Assembly (NCBI GenBank): GCA_020555605.1
Contig: JAJCJC010000003.1
Location: forward strand, 1 to 64,000
DNA: 64,000 nt
From: a bacterium 210917-SL.2.15
Lineage (GTDB): Bacteria; Bacillota; Clostridia; Oscillospirales; Oscillospiraceae
Direction of reading: 5' to 3'
Translations under genes and position numbers: made by a program
Notes under the pieces: generated by a model
Database searches by the model: none
What the model was told of the DNA's origin: nothing
Seen by the model: only the letters and a program-made list of their open reading frames with translations
Part shown: positions 32,273 through 41,341 of the stretch, piece by piece
Layout: each line of letters opens with the position of its first letter
How positions within the stretch are numbered: position 1 is the stretch's first letter

Positions 32273-34624
32273 GTGGACGGACAGCGGCAAGCAAAACCGG
32301 GTAGACTGCCTTTGACGGCAGAGGAGAAGGCCGGACTGTGTGTAGGCGCGGATTTCTGGCATGTGCGCGGAATACCCCGCCTGGGCCTGGAAGGTATCAT
32401 GGTGGCCGACGGCCCCCACGGCCTGCGCAAGCAGGTGGCAAACCATGACAGCGCCCGCCCCAGCGACAGCGTGCCCGCGGTCTGTTTCCCAACGGCCAGC
32501 GCTGTGGCCTGCACCTTTGACGAGGAGCTGGCCTATGCCATGGGCCGGGCTATGGGCGAAGAGTGCCGTCGGGAGGGGGTGTCGGTGCTGCTGGGCCCGG
32601 GAGTCAATCTCAAGCGCAGTCCCCTGGGCGGACGCAATTTTGAATACTTCAGCGAGGATCCGTATCTGGCGGGCAAGCTGGCTGCCGCCATGATCCGCGG
32701 AATTCAGAGCACTGGTGTGGGCGCGTCGCTGAAGCATTTTGCGGTGAACAGCCAGGAAACGGAGCGCCTGACGGTGGATGAAGTGGTGGACGAGCGCGCG
32801 CTGCGGGAAGTCTATCTGCGCCCTTTTGAGATCGCCGTGCAAGAGGGAAAGCCCTGGACGGTGATGGCGGCCTACAACCGGCTGAACGGAACGTACTGCT
32901 GCGCAAACAAAGAGCTGCTGGATCTTTTGCGCCGGGATTGGGGCTTTGACGGCCTGGTGGTGTCCGACTGGGGGGCGGTGGACGACGTTCTGCGCGCTGT
33001 GGATGCCGGCATGGATCTGGAGATGCCCGGCGTATCCAACGGCCACCGGGAAGCGCTGGCGGCCGGGAAGGGACCGGCCCTTGACCGGAGCGCGGAGAAG
33101 GTTTTGCAGCTGCTGGGCCGGGCGGAAAAGGGAGCGCAGCGTCCGTATGCATGCGATTTTGCCGCCCATCACGCGCTGGCGGAAACCATCGCCGCGTCTG
33201 CGGCGGTGCTGCTGAAGAACAACGGCCTTTTGCCCGGACGGCGGGGACAGCGGGCGGCGGTGGTCGGCGCGCTGGCCAAAGAACCCCGCTGCCAGGGGAG
33301 CGGCAGCAGCCGGACCCATCCCTGGCGGCTGGACAGTCCCTGGGAGGCGCTGCGCGGGGAATTGCCCGACGCGGTTTATGCGCCGGGATATGATCTGGCG
33401 GCGGAAGAGCCGCAGAGCGAACAAATTGCCCAGGCGCTGGCGGCGGTTCGGGGAAAAGACATCGTGTATCTTTTTGCCGGGCTGCCCGAGGCCTGGGAAT
33501 GCGAGGGATTTGACCGGACGCATCTGCGCCTGCCGGCGGGGCAGGAGGCGCTGATTGAAGCGGTGTGCCGGGAGAATCCCTATACTGTGGTGATCTTGCT
33601 TTCCGGCGGGGTGCTGGAGCTGCCCTGGGCGGACCGGCCGGGGGCGATTTTGCTGCTGCATCTAGGCGGGGAAGCGGTCGGAGCGGCAGCGGCAAAGCTG
33701 CTGCTGGGGGATCTGTCTCCCAGCGGAAAACTGGCGGAGACCTTTCCGCTTTCCTTGTCCGACACACCCGCGGCGGGCCATTACCCGGCCCGGCACGTTG
33801 CCCAGCACCGGGAAAGCCTATATGTAGGCTACCGCTATTACGACGCTGTGGGAAAAGCGGTGCGTTATCCGTTCGGCCACGGGCTGAGCTACGCCCGTTT
33901 TGCATACAGTGCCCTTTCCGTGCAGCGTGCAGGGGAGCAGATTGTGGTGCGCTGCCGTATTGAGAATACGGGGAGCATGACGGCGGCCGAAACGGTGCAG
34001 CTGTATCTTGCCCCGCCGCGCAAGGCGGTGTTTGCCCCGCCGCAAATGCTGGCGGGATTTGCCCGGCGCACTCTTGCACCGGGGGAGGGAGTAGACGTTG
34101 TGTTTACCCTCGGACGGCGGGACGTTTCTTATTATAGCCCTGCGGAGCGGCGCTGGAAAGTGGAGGGCGGCGCTTATGAACTGCGCCTCGGGGCATCCAG
34201 CCGGGACATCCGCCTGCGCGGGGCGGTCGAATGGCCGGGGGACGGCGTTTGCGCGGCGGACGAGGCGGTATGGGCGGCCTGTCCCCATTATGCAGACGTG
34301 GACGGGACCTTCCCGAAAGAAGAATTTGAGCGTCTTTTGGGCCAGCCGGTCCCCCGTTACCGGCCGCCGCAAAAGGGAGAGTATACGCTCAATACTCTGC
34401 CAGAGGAGCTGGCCTCCTGTCGTGTCGGGCGCGCGCTTCTTTGCGGTATACGTCGTTTCCTACGCTGGCGCTGCCGCGGCGATGCGCACAGGGAGGCGCG
34501 GGCCTGGGCGCTGGTCACCCAAAGCCCGCTGCGCCAAGCGGTGCAGGGCGGCGTCCCGCTGTGCCTGATCCGTTGGCTGCTGCGGTTGTGCAATGGACGG
34601 CATTGCACGGCACAGAAGAAATAA
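32273..34624 (+). CDS. Glycoside hydrolase family 3 beta-glycosidase
   Basis: 783 residues with a GTG start and AGGAGG 8 nt upstream. Domain order: GH3 barrel (GIPRLGLEGIMVADGPHGLRKQ, then LGPGVNLKRSPLGGRNFEYFSEDP, KHFAVNSQE), with the nucleophile Asp in GLVVSDWGAVDD. The C-terminal sandwich follows (AAVLLKNNGLLP), then a fibronectin-III-like domain (YPFGHGLSYARFAYS). No signal peptide, so it is probably cytosolic and acts on imported oligosaccharides. No sugar transporter is adjacent. Beta-glucosidase or beta-xylosidase specificity cannot be told. Confidence 0.92.
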   Translation: MDGQRQAKPGRLPLTAEEKAGLCVGADFWHVRGIPRLGLEGIMVADGPHGLRKQVANHDSARPSDSVPAVCFPTASAVACTFDEELAYAMGRAMGEECRREGVSVLLGPGVNLKRSPLGGRNFEYFSEDPYLAGKLAAAMIRGIQSTGVGASLKHFAVNSQETERLTVDEVVDERALREVYLRPFEIAVQEGKPWTVMAAYNRLNGTYCCANKELLDLLRRDWGFDGLVVSDWGAVDDVLRAVDAGMDLEMPGVSNGHREALAAGKGPALDRSAEKVLQLLGRAEKGAQRPYACDFAAHHALAETIAASAAVLLKNNGLLPGRRGQRAAVVGALAKEPRCQGSGSSRTHPWRLDSPWEALRGELPDAVYAPGYDLAAEEPQSEQIAQALAAVRGKDIVYLFAGLPEAWECEGFDRTHLRLPAGQEALIEAVCRENPYTVVILLSGGVLELPWADRPGAILLLHLGGEAVGAAAAKLLLGDLSPSGKLAETFPLSLSDTPAAGHYPARHVAQHRESLYVGYRYYDAVGKAVRYPFGHGLSYARFAYSALSVQRAGEQIVVRCRIENTGSMTAAETVQLYLAPPRKAVFAPPQMLAGFARRTLAPGEGVDVVFTLGRRDVSYYSPAERRWKVEGGAYELRLGASSRDIRLRGAVEWPGDGVCAADEAVWAACPHYADVDGTFPKEEFERLLGQPVPRYRPPQKGEYTLNTLPEELASCRVGRALLCGIRRFLRWRCRGDAHREARAWALVTQSPLRQAVQGGVPLCLIRWLLRLCNGRHCTAQKK

Positions 34625-34640
34625 AAGGCCCGCGCCCTGC

Positions 34641-34669
34641 TTGCTATTTCAGCGGGGGCGCAGTATAAT
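34641..34669 (+). promoter_or_regulatory. Promoter of glycerol dehydrogenase gene
   Basis: TTGCTA, 17-bp spacer, TATAAT. Confidence 0.78.
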
Positions 34670-34741
34670 AAAATCCGAAATATGGTCGGCCTGCGGGAGG
34701 TTTGCCTTCTTGCGGAGCGGAGAAGACAGGGGGGGTGCGCA

Positions 34742-35845
34742 GTGAAACGGGTGATTTGTTCGCCGGGCAGTTATATTCAGGGCCCGGGTGAACTGGGCCA
34801 GTTAGCACAGTATTACCAGACGCTGGGACGGCAGGGCGCGTATCTGATTGTGAGCCAGTCGGCTTATGCAGTTTGGAAGGATCGTATCGACGGCGGATTT
34901 TGTTCCGCGGACGTTCCCTATGAAGTGCATTCTTTCGGCGGGGAATGCTGTCAGAGCGAAATTGACAAGCACCTCCGCCAAATGGGAAACTGTGACGTAG
35001 TGCTTGGCGTCGGCGGCGGAAAAGTGCTGGATACGGCGAAAGCGGTGGCGCATTTTGCCCACAAGCCGGTGATCATCGCGCCGACGATTGCTTCCACGGA
35101 TGCACCTTGCAGCCGGGTTGCGGTACTCTATACGGAGCAAGGGGCTTTTTTCCACTACCTCTCGCTGCCATCCAATCCCAACGTGGTCGTAATGGATACG
35201 TTGGCGGCGGCCCAGGCCCCGGTACGGTTTTTGATGGCGGGTATAGGCGATGCATTGGCGACCTATTATGAAGCGACTGCAGCGGCGCGCTCCGGCGCAA
35301 TGACCATGGCCGGTGGATGTAGCACCCGGGCCGCCCTGGCCCTGGCAGAGTTGTGCCGGGATACGCTGCTGCAGTATGGCCGGCAGGCCCGGACGGATGC
35401 AGAGCAGAAAAGAGTGACCGAAGCCGTGGAGAATGTGATCGAAAGCAACACTTATCTGAGCGGCATCGGGTTTGAAAGTGGCGGCCTTGCCGCCGCCCAC
35501 GCCATCCACAACGGACTGACCGCGCTGGAAGAGACCCATGCACTGCTTCACGGGGAAAAGGTGGCTTTCGGCACTATCGTGCAGCTGGTGCTGGAGCGCC
35601 GCGATGCGGAGGAGCTTTTGGCGATCATCCGCTTCTGCCGCGATTGCGGATTACCGACAACCCTGCGGGAGCTTGGCTTGGCCCATGCCGGTGACGAACG
35701 GCTGATGCGGGCCGCGGCTGCGAGCTGCGCGCAGGAGGACACCATGGGAAACATGCCTTTCCCGGTCACGCCGGAGGATGTGCTTTCGGCGATGAAACGG
35801 ACCGATCAGATCGCGCAGCTGGCCGGTTTGCTGAAGCGCGGCTGA
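34742..35845 (+). CDS. gldA: Glycerol dehydrogenase (iron-type alcohol dehydrogenase family)
   Basis: 367 residues. Glycerol dehydrogenase features: VKRVICSPGSYIQGPGEL at the start, NAD-binding GVGGGKVLDTAKAVA, IIAPTIASTDAPCSRVAVLYT, and metal ligands in GIGDALATYYEA (Asp), AAHAIHNG (His) and LLHGEKVAFG (His). It oxidises glycerol to dihydroxyacetone with NAD, or the reverse, in the cytosol. A GTG start at 34742 is preceded by AGGGGGG; in-frame ATG 34682 lacks a site. It is monocistronic with its own promoter and terminator. Confidence 0.92.
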   Translation: MKRVICSPGSYIQGPGELGQLAQYYQTLGRQGAYLIVSQSAYAVWKDRIDGGFCSADVPYEVHSFGGECCQSEIDKHLRQMGNCDVVLGVGGGKVLDTAKAVAHFAHKPVIIAPTIASTDAPCSRVAVLYTEQGAFFHYLSLPSNPNVVVMDTLAAAQAPVRFLMAGIGDALATYYEATAAARSGAMTMAGGCSTRAALALAELCRDTLLQYGRQARTDAEQKRVTEAVENVIESNTYLSGIGFESGGLAAAHAIHNGLTALEETHALLHGEKVAFGTIVQLVLERRDAEELLAIIRFCRDCGLPTTLRELGLAHAGDERLMRAAAASCAQEDTMGNMPFPVTPEDVLSAMKRTDQIAQLAGLLKRG

Positions 35846-35892
35846 GCGCGGGGGTGTTTTGGGCAACGATCAAAAGCGATCAAACGGGCTAT

Positions 35893-35930
35893 AAAAAGAC
35901 GCAGTATGTGGTACATACTGCGTCTTTTTT
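35893..35930 (+). terminator. Terminator of gldA
   Basis: Stem AAAAAGACGCAGTATGT/ACATACTGCGTCTTTTT with a 3-nt loop, T6. Confidence 0.92.
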
Positions 35931-35988
35931 GCGCAAAGCAGCCGCTGAAACGGGCGGCGGTTCGCTCTGTGTTTTTTGCATAAACAGA

Positions 35989-36014
35989 AAAAATCCCGCT
36001 CATAAGAGCGGGAT
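35989..36014 (-). terminator. Terminator of rpmB
   Basis: Minus strand stem ATCCCGCTC/GAGCGGGAT then T6. Confidence 0.9.
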
Positions 36015-36039
36015 CAGCGAAGCTTGTTTGTATTTGTCA

Positions 36040-36228
36040 TCAGATCGCTCTGGTAACTTTACCGGAACGCAGACACCGGGTACAAACATATACATGGCGG
36101 GGCGTACCGTTTATAATTGCCTTCACGCGCTTCACATTGGGCTTCCAAGGACGATTGGAGCGTCTGTGAGAGTGAGACACCTGAATACCGAACGTAACAC
36201 CCTTATCGCAAAACTCGCACTTAGCCAT
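36040..36228 (-). CDS. rpmB: 50S ribosomal protein L28
   Basis: 62 residues: MAKCEFCDKGVTFGIQVSHSHRRSNRPWKPN in shortened form, with VNGTPRHVYVCTRCLRSGKV at the end (here INGTPRH). Two CxxC pairs (CEFC and CTRC) mark the zinc-binding form of L28. AAGGAGG lies 8 nt before the ATG at 36228. It is a single-gene unit with promoter and terminator. Confidence 0.97.
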   Translation of the reverse strand: MAKCEFCDKGVTFGIQVSHSHRRSNRPWKPNVKRVKAIINGTPRHVYVCTRCLRSGKVTRAI

Positions 36229-36295
36229 CCGTTGCACCTCCTTGCTGGGAACCTTGATTTGCCGCATAAGAAAACCATATGCAGACAGCTTTTAT

Positions 36296-36324
36296 ATATT
36301 AGCACAACCCTTAAGGAAAAGCAA
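36296..36324 (-). promoter_or_regulatory. Promoter of rpmB
   Basis: Minus strand TTGCTT, 17-bp spacer, TAATAT. Confidence 0.72.
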
Positions 36325-36404
36325 GTATTTTTTCAGCAAAAATTTCGTTATTTTCCAAAAAAACTGGAAAATAAAAAAAGTGCCTGCACTACGGGGAGAA
36401 AAGG

Positions 36405-36433
36405 TTGCGCCGGACAAGCGGGTTTGGTATAGT
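36405..36433 (+). promoter_or_regulatory. Promoter of the PfkB-family kinase gene
   Basis: TTGCGC, 17-bp spacer, TATAGT, 38 bp before the start. Confidence 0.68.
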
Positions 36434-36471
36434 GAATTTAACAATTTCGGTTGTTCTAAGGGAGGGGCATT

Positions 36472-37353
36472 ATGAAAGTATTGAACTTTGGCTCTTTGAA
36501 TGTGGACTATGTGTATCAGGTGGATCATATCATGCTTCCCGGCGAAACGCAGAGCTCCACGCGGCGCAATGTGTTTGCCGGCGGGAAAGGATTGAACCAG
36601 TCGGTGGCCCTGGCAAAAGCCGGGCTGTCGACCTATCATGCCGGGCAGGTGGGCAATGATGCCGACGGAGAGATGCTGCTGCGGGTTCTGGAGCGCAATG
36701 GTGTGGATTGTTCGCTGGTCAACCGGATCGACGGACCCTGTGGGCATACCGTTATCCAGGTGGATAAAAATGCACAGAACTGTATCCTTCTATTTGGCGG
36801 CGCAAACCGCTGCATCGACGCCGCGTACCGTAAGAAGGTGTTTTCGCAGTTTTCTGCCGGAGATGTGATCGTGCTGCAGAATGAGATCAACGATCTGGAT
36901 CAGGTGATCGATGAAGCGTATGAAAAAGGGATGAGGATCGTGTTGAATCCATCGCCCTTTGACGCGTATCTGGACCGCTGTGATTGGAATAAGGTGGATG
37001 TGTTCTTTATCAACGAAGTAGAGGGGGCACAGATCAGCGGCCGGGAAGCAGCGGAAGATATCCTGGCCTGGTTCCGGGAGCACCACCCGAAGGCGCTGGT
37101 GGTGCTGACGCTAGGTGGTGCCGGTTCCTGCTGCATGAAGGACGGTCAAGTATACCAGCAGGAGATTGTCCCTGTGAAAGCAGTGGATACCACAGCCGCG
37201 GGGGATACGTTCACCGGATTTTTCCTGCGGGCCTATCTGAACGGGCAGACGATTCCAGAGGCGCTGGCGCTGGCGGCCCGGGCCTCATCCGTTACGGTAT
37301 CCCGACCCGGCGCAGCCGATTCCATTCCCACCATGGCGGAGCTGGAAAGCTGA
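36472..37353 (+). CDS. PfkB family carbohydrate kinase (ribokinase-like)
   Basis: 293 residues of ribokinase type: NFGSLNVDYVYQVDHIMLPGETQ at the start, GGKGLNQSVALAKAG, and the ATP/anion-hole signature DTTAAGDTFTGFF near residue 240. It phosphorylates ribose or a related sugar or nucleoside with ATP. No rbs transport genes are adjacent, so the substrate is uncertain. GGGAGGGG precedes the ATG. Confidence 0.9.
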   Translation: MKVLNFGSLNVDYVYQVDHIMLPGETQSSTRRNVFAGGKGLNQSVALAKAGLSTYHAGQVGNDADGEMLLRVLERNGVDCSLVNRIDGPCGHTVIQVDKNAQNCILLFGGANRCIDAAYRKKVFSQFSAGDVIVLQNEINDLDQVIDEAYEKGMRIVLNPSPFDAYLDRCDWNKVDVFFINEVEGAQISGREAAEDILAWFREHHPKALVVLTLGGAGSCCMKDGQVYQQEIVPVKAVDTTAAGDTFTGFFLRAYLNGQTIPEALALAARASSVTVSRPGAADSIPTMAELES

Positions 37354-37430
37354 GCGAATTAAAACGTTGCAAGGTGCACAGAGAGGGAGGCTCTTGTGCG
37401 CCTTTTCTTGCCCGGTAGGGTACTTCCTGC

Positions 37431-37459
37431 TTGCTTATGGGCAGAGAATCGGGTATACT
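37431..37459 (+). promoter_or_regulatory. Promoter of the hprK-led operon
   Basis: TTGCTT, 17-bp spacer, TATACT, about 98 bp before hprK. The leader (37466-37557) holds no clear hairpin. Confidence 0.75.
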
Positions 37460-37557
37460 ATAGCTGTCGATTTATTTTATATTGTATTTGACGCGATTGT
37501 TTCCTCTTCTGCCCATGACGGCGGCGAAGAGACAATGCGGAAAAGAGGAGCATACGT

Positions 37558-38502
37558 ATGGCACAGCAGCGCAGTGTGAAACTGTCCAAGATTGTCGATG
37601 AATTTTCATTGGAGATTTTGCATAAGGGCAGCGATTATGACAGCGCATTGCTGACGATCGTGGATGTGAACCGTCCGGGTCTTCAGTATGCGGGTTTCTT
37701 TGAATATTTTGATCCGCGCCGCCTTCAGGTGGAAGGTAAGGCGGAACATACTTACCTGTCGTCTTTGGCGCCGGAGGAGCGCAGGAAGAGCTATTCCAAT
37801 CTGTTTTCCTATGAGATTCCGGCGCTGGTTTTGTCCCGCGATATGGAGCCTTCTACGGAGTGTATGGAAACAGCGCGTGAATATGAGCGCACCCTGTTGC
37901 GCACGCCAGAGACCACGGTTGTGTTCACTAGCCAGATGATCGATGCGCTCAACCGTTATCTGGCCCCCTGCATCACCCGCCACGGCGTGCTGATGGAGAT
38001 TTACGGCGAGGGCGTGCTGATTATGGGCGATTCCGGCGTCGGCAAAAGCGAAACGGCGATTGAGCTTGTCAAACGCGGCCACCGGCTGATCGCCGACGAT
38101 GCGGTGGAAATCAGCCGGATTTCCGATATGTTAACCGGCACGGCGCCGGAGCTGATCCGCCACTATATCGAGTTGCGCGGCATCGGCGTGGTGGATGTGC
38201 GCCGCCTGTTTGGCATGAGTGCGGTTAAAGTGGAATCCCAGATTGATCTGGTGGTGAATCTGGAGCAATGGAAAGAGGGATTTGCATACGACCGGCTGGG
38301 ACTGGACGACCAATTTGTTTCGATTTTGGGTGTCCAGTTGCCCACGTTGACCATTCCGGTGCAGCCCGGACGAAATTTGGCGGTGATCATTGAAGTCGCT
38401 GCCATGAACAACCGTCATAAGAAAATGGGATACAATGCGGCGCTGGAGCTGACGACACAGCTCAGCCAGCACATGGAGCAGCAAAACGGCAAAGGAGAGT
38501 AA
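37558..38502 (+). CDS. hprK: HPr kinase/phosphorylase
   Basis: 314 residues. The P-loop GDSGVGKS is at 157-164 and the family signature ELRGIGVVDVRRLFG lies around 207-221. It phosphorylates Ser46 of HPr, or removes the phosphate, according to ATP, phosphate and glycolytic state. It is thus the sensor of carbon catabolite control in Firmicutes. First gene of a run hprK-glucokinase-murB-rapZ-yvcK-whiA that links sugar status with wall synthesis and sporulation. The ROK gene starts 6 bp after its stop. Confidence 0.96.
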   Translation: MAQQRSVKLSKIVDEFSLEILHKGSDYDSALLTIVDVNRPGLQYAGFFEYFDPRRLQVEGKAEHTYLSSLAPEERRKSYSNLFSYEIPALVLSRDMEPSTECMETAREYERTLLRTPETTVVFTSQMIDALNRYLAPCITRHGVLMEIYGEGVLIMGDSGVGKSETAIELVKRGHRLIADDAVEISRISDMLTGTAPELIRHYIELRGIGVVDVRRLFGMSAVKVESQIDLVVNLEQWKEGFAYDRLGLDDQFVSILGVQLPTLTIPVQPGRNLAVIIEVAAMNNRHKKMGYNAALELTTQLSQHMEQQNGKGE

Positions 38503-38508
38503 TGCGGC

Positions 38509-39477
38509 ATGTCTGGTAAATACGTCGGAATCGATATCGGCGGCACGAATTTGAAAGCCGGCGTGGTGGATGAAACGGGGGCGTTGCTGTCCACGGCAAA
38601 AACGCCTTTGCACTTTACCACGCCTGAGGCGTTTGTTGAAACATTGGCCGGCCTTTCCCGGCAGGCGGCAGAAGAGGCCGGGATCGGGGCAGAGGAGATC
38701 TGCGCTGTGGGAATGGGGGTGCCCGGCGAGGTTGACACGGAACGCGGTACAATTCTATATACTTGTAATATCCCGCTTTCTGATCTATCTGTCGGCACTT
38801 TGTTCCGCCGGTATCTGGATGTGCCGGTTTACTTGGAAAACGACGCCAACTGCGCGGCCCTGGCAGAATATTGGACCGGTGCGGGAAAGGGGTGCCGCAG
38901 CCTGATCGTGATCACATTGGGCACCGGTGTCGGCGCAGGCATCGTGCTCGACGGGAAGCTTCTGCGGGGCGTCAACGGAACGGCAGGGGAGGCAGGCCAT
39001 ATGGTGGTGGAGCCGGATGGTGTACCTTGTCCCTGCGGCCGCCGGGGCTGCTGGGAGCAGTACGCTTCGGCCAATGCGCTCAAACGCATGACGCGGGAGG
39101 CCATGGAGCGCTGCCCGGAGAGCGCTCTCTGGGCGCACTGCGAAGGAAAGCGGGAGCGGGTCAGCGGCCGAAGCGCCTTTCAGGTGGCCCGGGAATGCGG
39201 CGATGAAACGGCGCAGGAAGTATGCCGGAACTATGTGCGTTATCTGGCGCTGGGCGTGGTCAATCTGATCAACCTGTTCCAGCCGGAAGTTTTGTGCATT
39301 GGCGGCGGCGTCAGCAATGAAGCGGATGAAGCGCTGCTGCACCCGCTGCAGCGCATTGTGGAACAGAAGCGTTTCGGGCATGATCCGCGCCGCATGGCCA
39401 AGGTGGTCAAGGCGAAGTTGGGCAATGACGCCGGGCTGATCGGCGCGGCACTGCTGGGCAGGATGGAAACCAAATGA
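38509..39477 (+). CDS. ROK family glucokinase
   Basis: 322 residues. ATP-binding DIGGTNLKAGVVDETG; ENDANCAALAEYW with the catalytic Asp; GTGVGAGIVLDGKLLRG; zinc motif CPCGRRGCWEQYAS; and EPDG-type sugar-binding residues near GEAGHMVVE. It phosphorylates glucose to glucose-6-phosphate in the cytosol. It lies between hprK and murB in one operon. No DNA-binding domain is present, so it is a kinase and not a ROK repressor. Confidence 0.92.
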   Translation: MSGKYVGIDIGGTNLKAGVVDETGALLSTAKTPLHFTTPEAFVETLAGLSRQAAEEAGIGAEEICAVGMGVPGEVDTERGTILYTCNIPLSDLSVGTLFRRYLDVPVYLENDANCAALAEYWTGAGKGCRSLIVITLGTGVGAGIVLDGKLLRGVNGTAGEAGHMVVEPDGVPCPCGRRGCWEQYASANALKRMTREAMERCPESALWAHCEGKRERVSGRSAFQVARECGDETAQEVCRNYVRYLALGVVNLINLFQPEVLCIGGGVSNEADEALLHPLQRIVEQKRFGHDPRRMAKVVKAKLGNDAGLIGAALLGRMETK

Positions 39478-39492
39478 GAATGGAGCGTTTTT

Positions 39493-40398
39493 ATGGCTTG
39501 GGTCGGATCCTTTGATGCATTTGTACAATCGCACTTGCCTTCCCTGCGGGTGGAGCGTGAAGCAAAAATGGCGAATTACACGTCTTTCCGCATCGGCGGC
39601 AGCGCCAGACGCATGGCCTTTCCCCGCACGGAAGAAGAAGTGGAGCAGCTTTTGTCCTTTTGCAGGGAACATGAGGTGCCCTGCCTTGTGATTGGAAAGG
39701 GCACGAATCTGCTGATAGCGGACGAGGGGCTGGACCAGCTGGTGCTGAATATGCTGGAAATGAACAAGATCCGTGTGGAAGGAACCCGGGTGTATGCGCA
39801 GGCCGGTGCGCTGCTTTCCCGCATTGCCGTGGCGGCGCAGCAGGCCGGCTGTGCGGGCCTGGCGTTTGCCCATGGTATTCCCGGAAGCCTGGGCGGCGCC
39901 GTGGCCATGAACGCCGGAGCATACGGCGGCGAGATGCGGCAGGTGGTGGAATCGGTCACCGCGCTGTTTCCCGACGGCGTGCGCACGCTGCGTGGCGAAG
40001 CGCTGCGCTTTGGATACCGGCACAGCGTGTTTACCGAAGAGGAGGGCGTGGTTCTCTCGGCAGTGCTTTCCCTGGAAAAAGGGGACAGCGCGGCCATCCG
40101 TGCCGAGATGGACGATTTCATGGCCCGGCGCAAAGCCAGCCAGCCATTGGAGTATCCCAGCGCGGGCAGCACCTTCAAGCGGCCAGAAGGCCATTTTGCC
40201 GGAACGATGATCGATCAGTGCGGACTCAAAGGCACCGCCGTGGGCGGCGCGGAGGTTTCCACGAAACACGCCGGATTCATCATCAATAAGGATCACGCTA
40301 CCTTTGCGGATGTGGTGGCGCTGATCGGTGTGGTGCAGGATACGGTGTTCCGCGAATTCGGCGTGGAATTGGAGCCTGAGGTGAAGATCATCCGCTGA
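39493..40398 (+). CDS. murB: UDP-N-acetylenolpyruvoylglucosamine reductase
   Basis: 301 residues. FAD domain: NYTSFRIGGSARRMAFPRTEEEV, then IGKGTNLLIADEGLDQLVL. Substrate domain: GLAFAHGIPGSLGGAVAMNAGAYGGE, and the active serine in YPSAGSTFKRPEGHFAG. It reduces UDP-GlcNAc-enolpyruvate to UDP-MurNAc with NADPH, a committed step of peptidoglycan synthesis. It is the short (type II) form. Start at 39493 with GGAG upstream. Confidence 0.96.
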   Translation: MAWVGSFDAFVQSHLPSLRVEREAKMANYTSFRIGGSARRMAFPRTEEEVEQLLSFCREHEVPCLVIGKGTNLLIADEGLDQLVLNMLEMNKIRVEGTRVYAQAGALLSRIAVAAQQAGCAGLAFAHGIPGSLGGAVAMNAGAYGGEMRQVVESVTALFPDGVRTLRGEALRFGYRHSVFTEEEGVVLSAVLSLEKGDSAAIRAEMDDFMARRKASQPLEYPSAGSTFKRPEGHFAGTMIDQCGLKGTAVGGAEVSTKHAGFIINKDHATFADVVALIGVVQDTVFREFGVELEPEVKIIR

Positions 40399-40444
40399 TC
40401 AGACGGCCCAACTTTTTATGAGCAATGAGAGAGTGAGAAAAGCT

Positions 40445-41305
40445 ATGAAATTTTTGATTGTATCCGGCATGTCCGGCGCGGGAAAAAGTAAAGCGGCGTC
40501 TATTTTGGAAGATTTCGGTTTTTATTGTGTAGATAATATGCCGGTGGCGCTGATCCCCAATTTCGCGGAGATCTGCATGGCCAATCAGGGGAAATATGAA
40601 AAGGTGGCGCTGGTGACGGATGTGCGCGGCGGAGAAACCTTTGATAAGCTTTTTGAATCCTTGGAGAAATTGGAGCAGATGGGCTGCCCCTATGAAATCC
40701 TGTTCGTGGAGGCTAGCCCGGAAACGATTATCCACCGCTATAAAGAAACGCGGCGCATGCATCCGCTGGGCAACGGCTTTACCACCATTGAAGAAGCGGT
40801 GCGCTACGAGCGGCAGGTGCTCAAAACGGTGCGGGAACGGGCGAATTATATTATTGATACCACGGCGCTGTCCACGGCAAAGCTGCGTGATACGCTGCGC
40901 AATCTCTTTGCCAGCGAAGAACCTGCCGCCCAGATGGCGGTCAATGTGATTTCCTTCGGCTATAAATACGGCATCCCGATTGAGGCGGATCTGGTGCTGG
41001 ACGTACGCTTCCTGCCCAATCCCTTTTATATCGACGAACTGCGCCACAAATGCGGAGTGGATAAAGAAGTCTATGACTTTGTGTTCCAGTTTCAACAGAC
41101 GCAGGACTTCATGAAATATCTGGAGAGGCTGATCGCATTCCTTCTGCCGCTGTATAATGAAGAAGGGAAGAGCGCGCTGGTCATCGCCGTGGGCTGCACA
41201 GGCGGCCAGCACCGCAGTGTGGCCGTCACGCGGGCTTTGGCGGAATTTATCCGCCGCAAAGGGTATCAGGCAACAGAGAGCCACCGGGATATGACACGGG
41301 CCTGA
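40445..41305 (+). CDS. rapZ: RNase adapter protein RapZ (YvcJ)
   Basis: 286 residues. Walker A GMSGAGKS at 8-15, then DFGFYCVDNMPVALIP, and LVTDVRGGETFD. The C-terminal half carries RFLPNPFYIDELRHKCG and IAVGCTGGQHRSVAVTRALAEFI. RapZ-type P-loop proteins bind nucleotides and, in enteric bacteria, small RNAs controlling GlmS; in Firmicutes YvcJ is linked to competence and to the YvcK pathway. The ATG at 40445 gives the standard N-terminus; 40418 would add nine residues without a ribosome site. Confidence 0.94.
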   Translation: MKFLIVSGMSGAGKSKAASILEDFGFYCVDNMPVALIPNFAEICMANQGKYEKVALVTDVRGGETFDKLFESLEKLEQMGCPYEILFVEASPETIIHRYKETRRMHPLGNGFTTIEEAVRYERQVLKTVRERANYIIDTTALSTAKLRDTLRNLFASEEPAAQMAVNVISFGYKYGIPIEADLVLDVRFLPNPFYIDELRHKCGVDKEVYDFVFQFQQTQDFMKYLERLIAFLLPLYNEEGKSALVIAVGCTGGQHRSVAVTRALAEFIRRKGYQATESHRDMTRA

Positions 41306-41341
41306 ACAGGCGCCGGGAGATGTTGGGAGGCATGGCACACG

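Noticed and set aside
35870..36015. Pair of hairpins as an attachment site or mobile element end
   Set aside because: They are two ordinary terminators of gldA and rpmB facing each other.
38785..40296. 503-codon open frame on the minus strand
   Set aside because: Shadow of the ROK glucokinase and murB genes.
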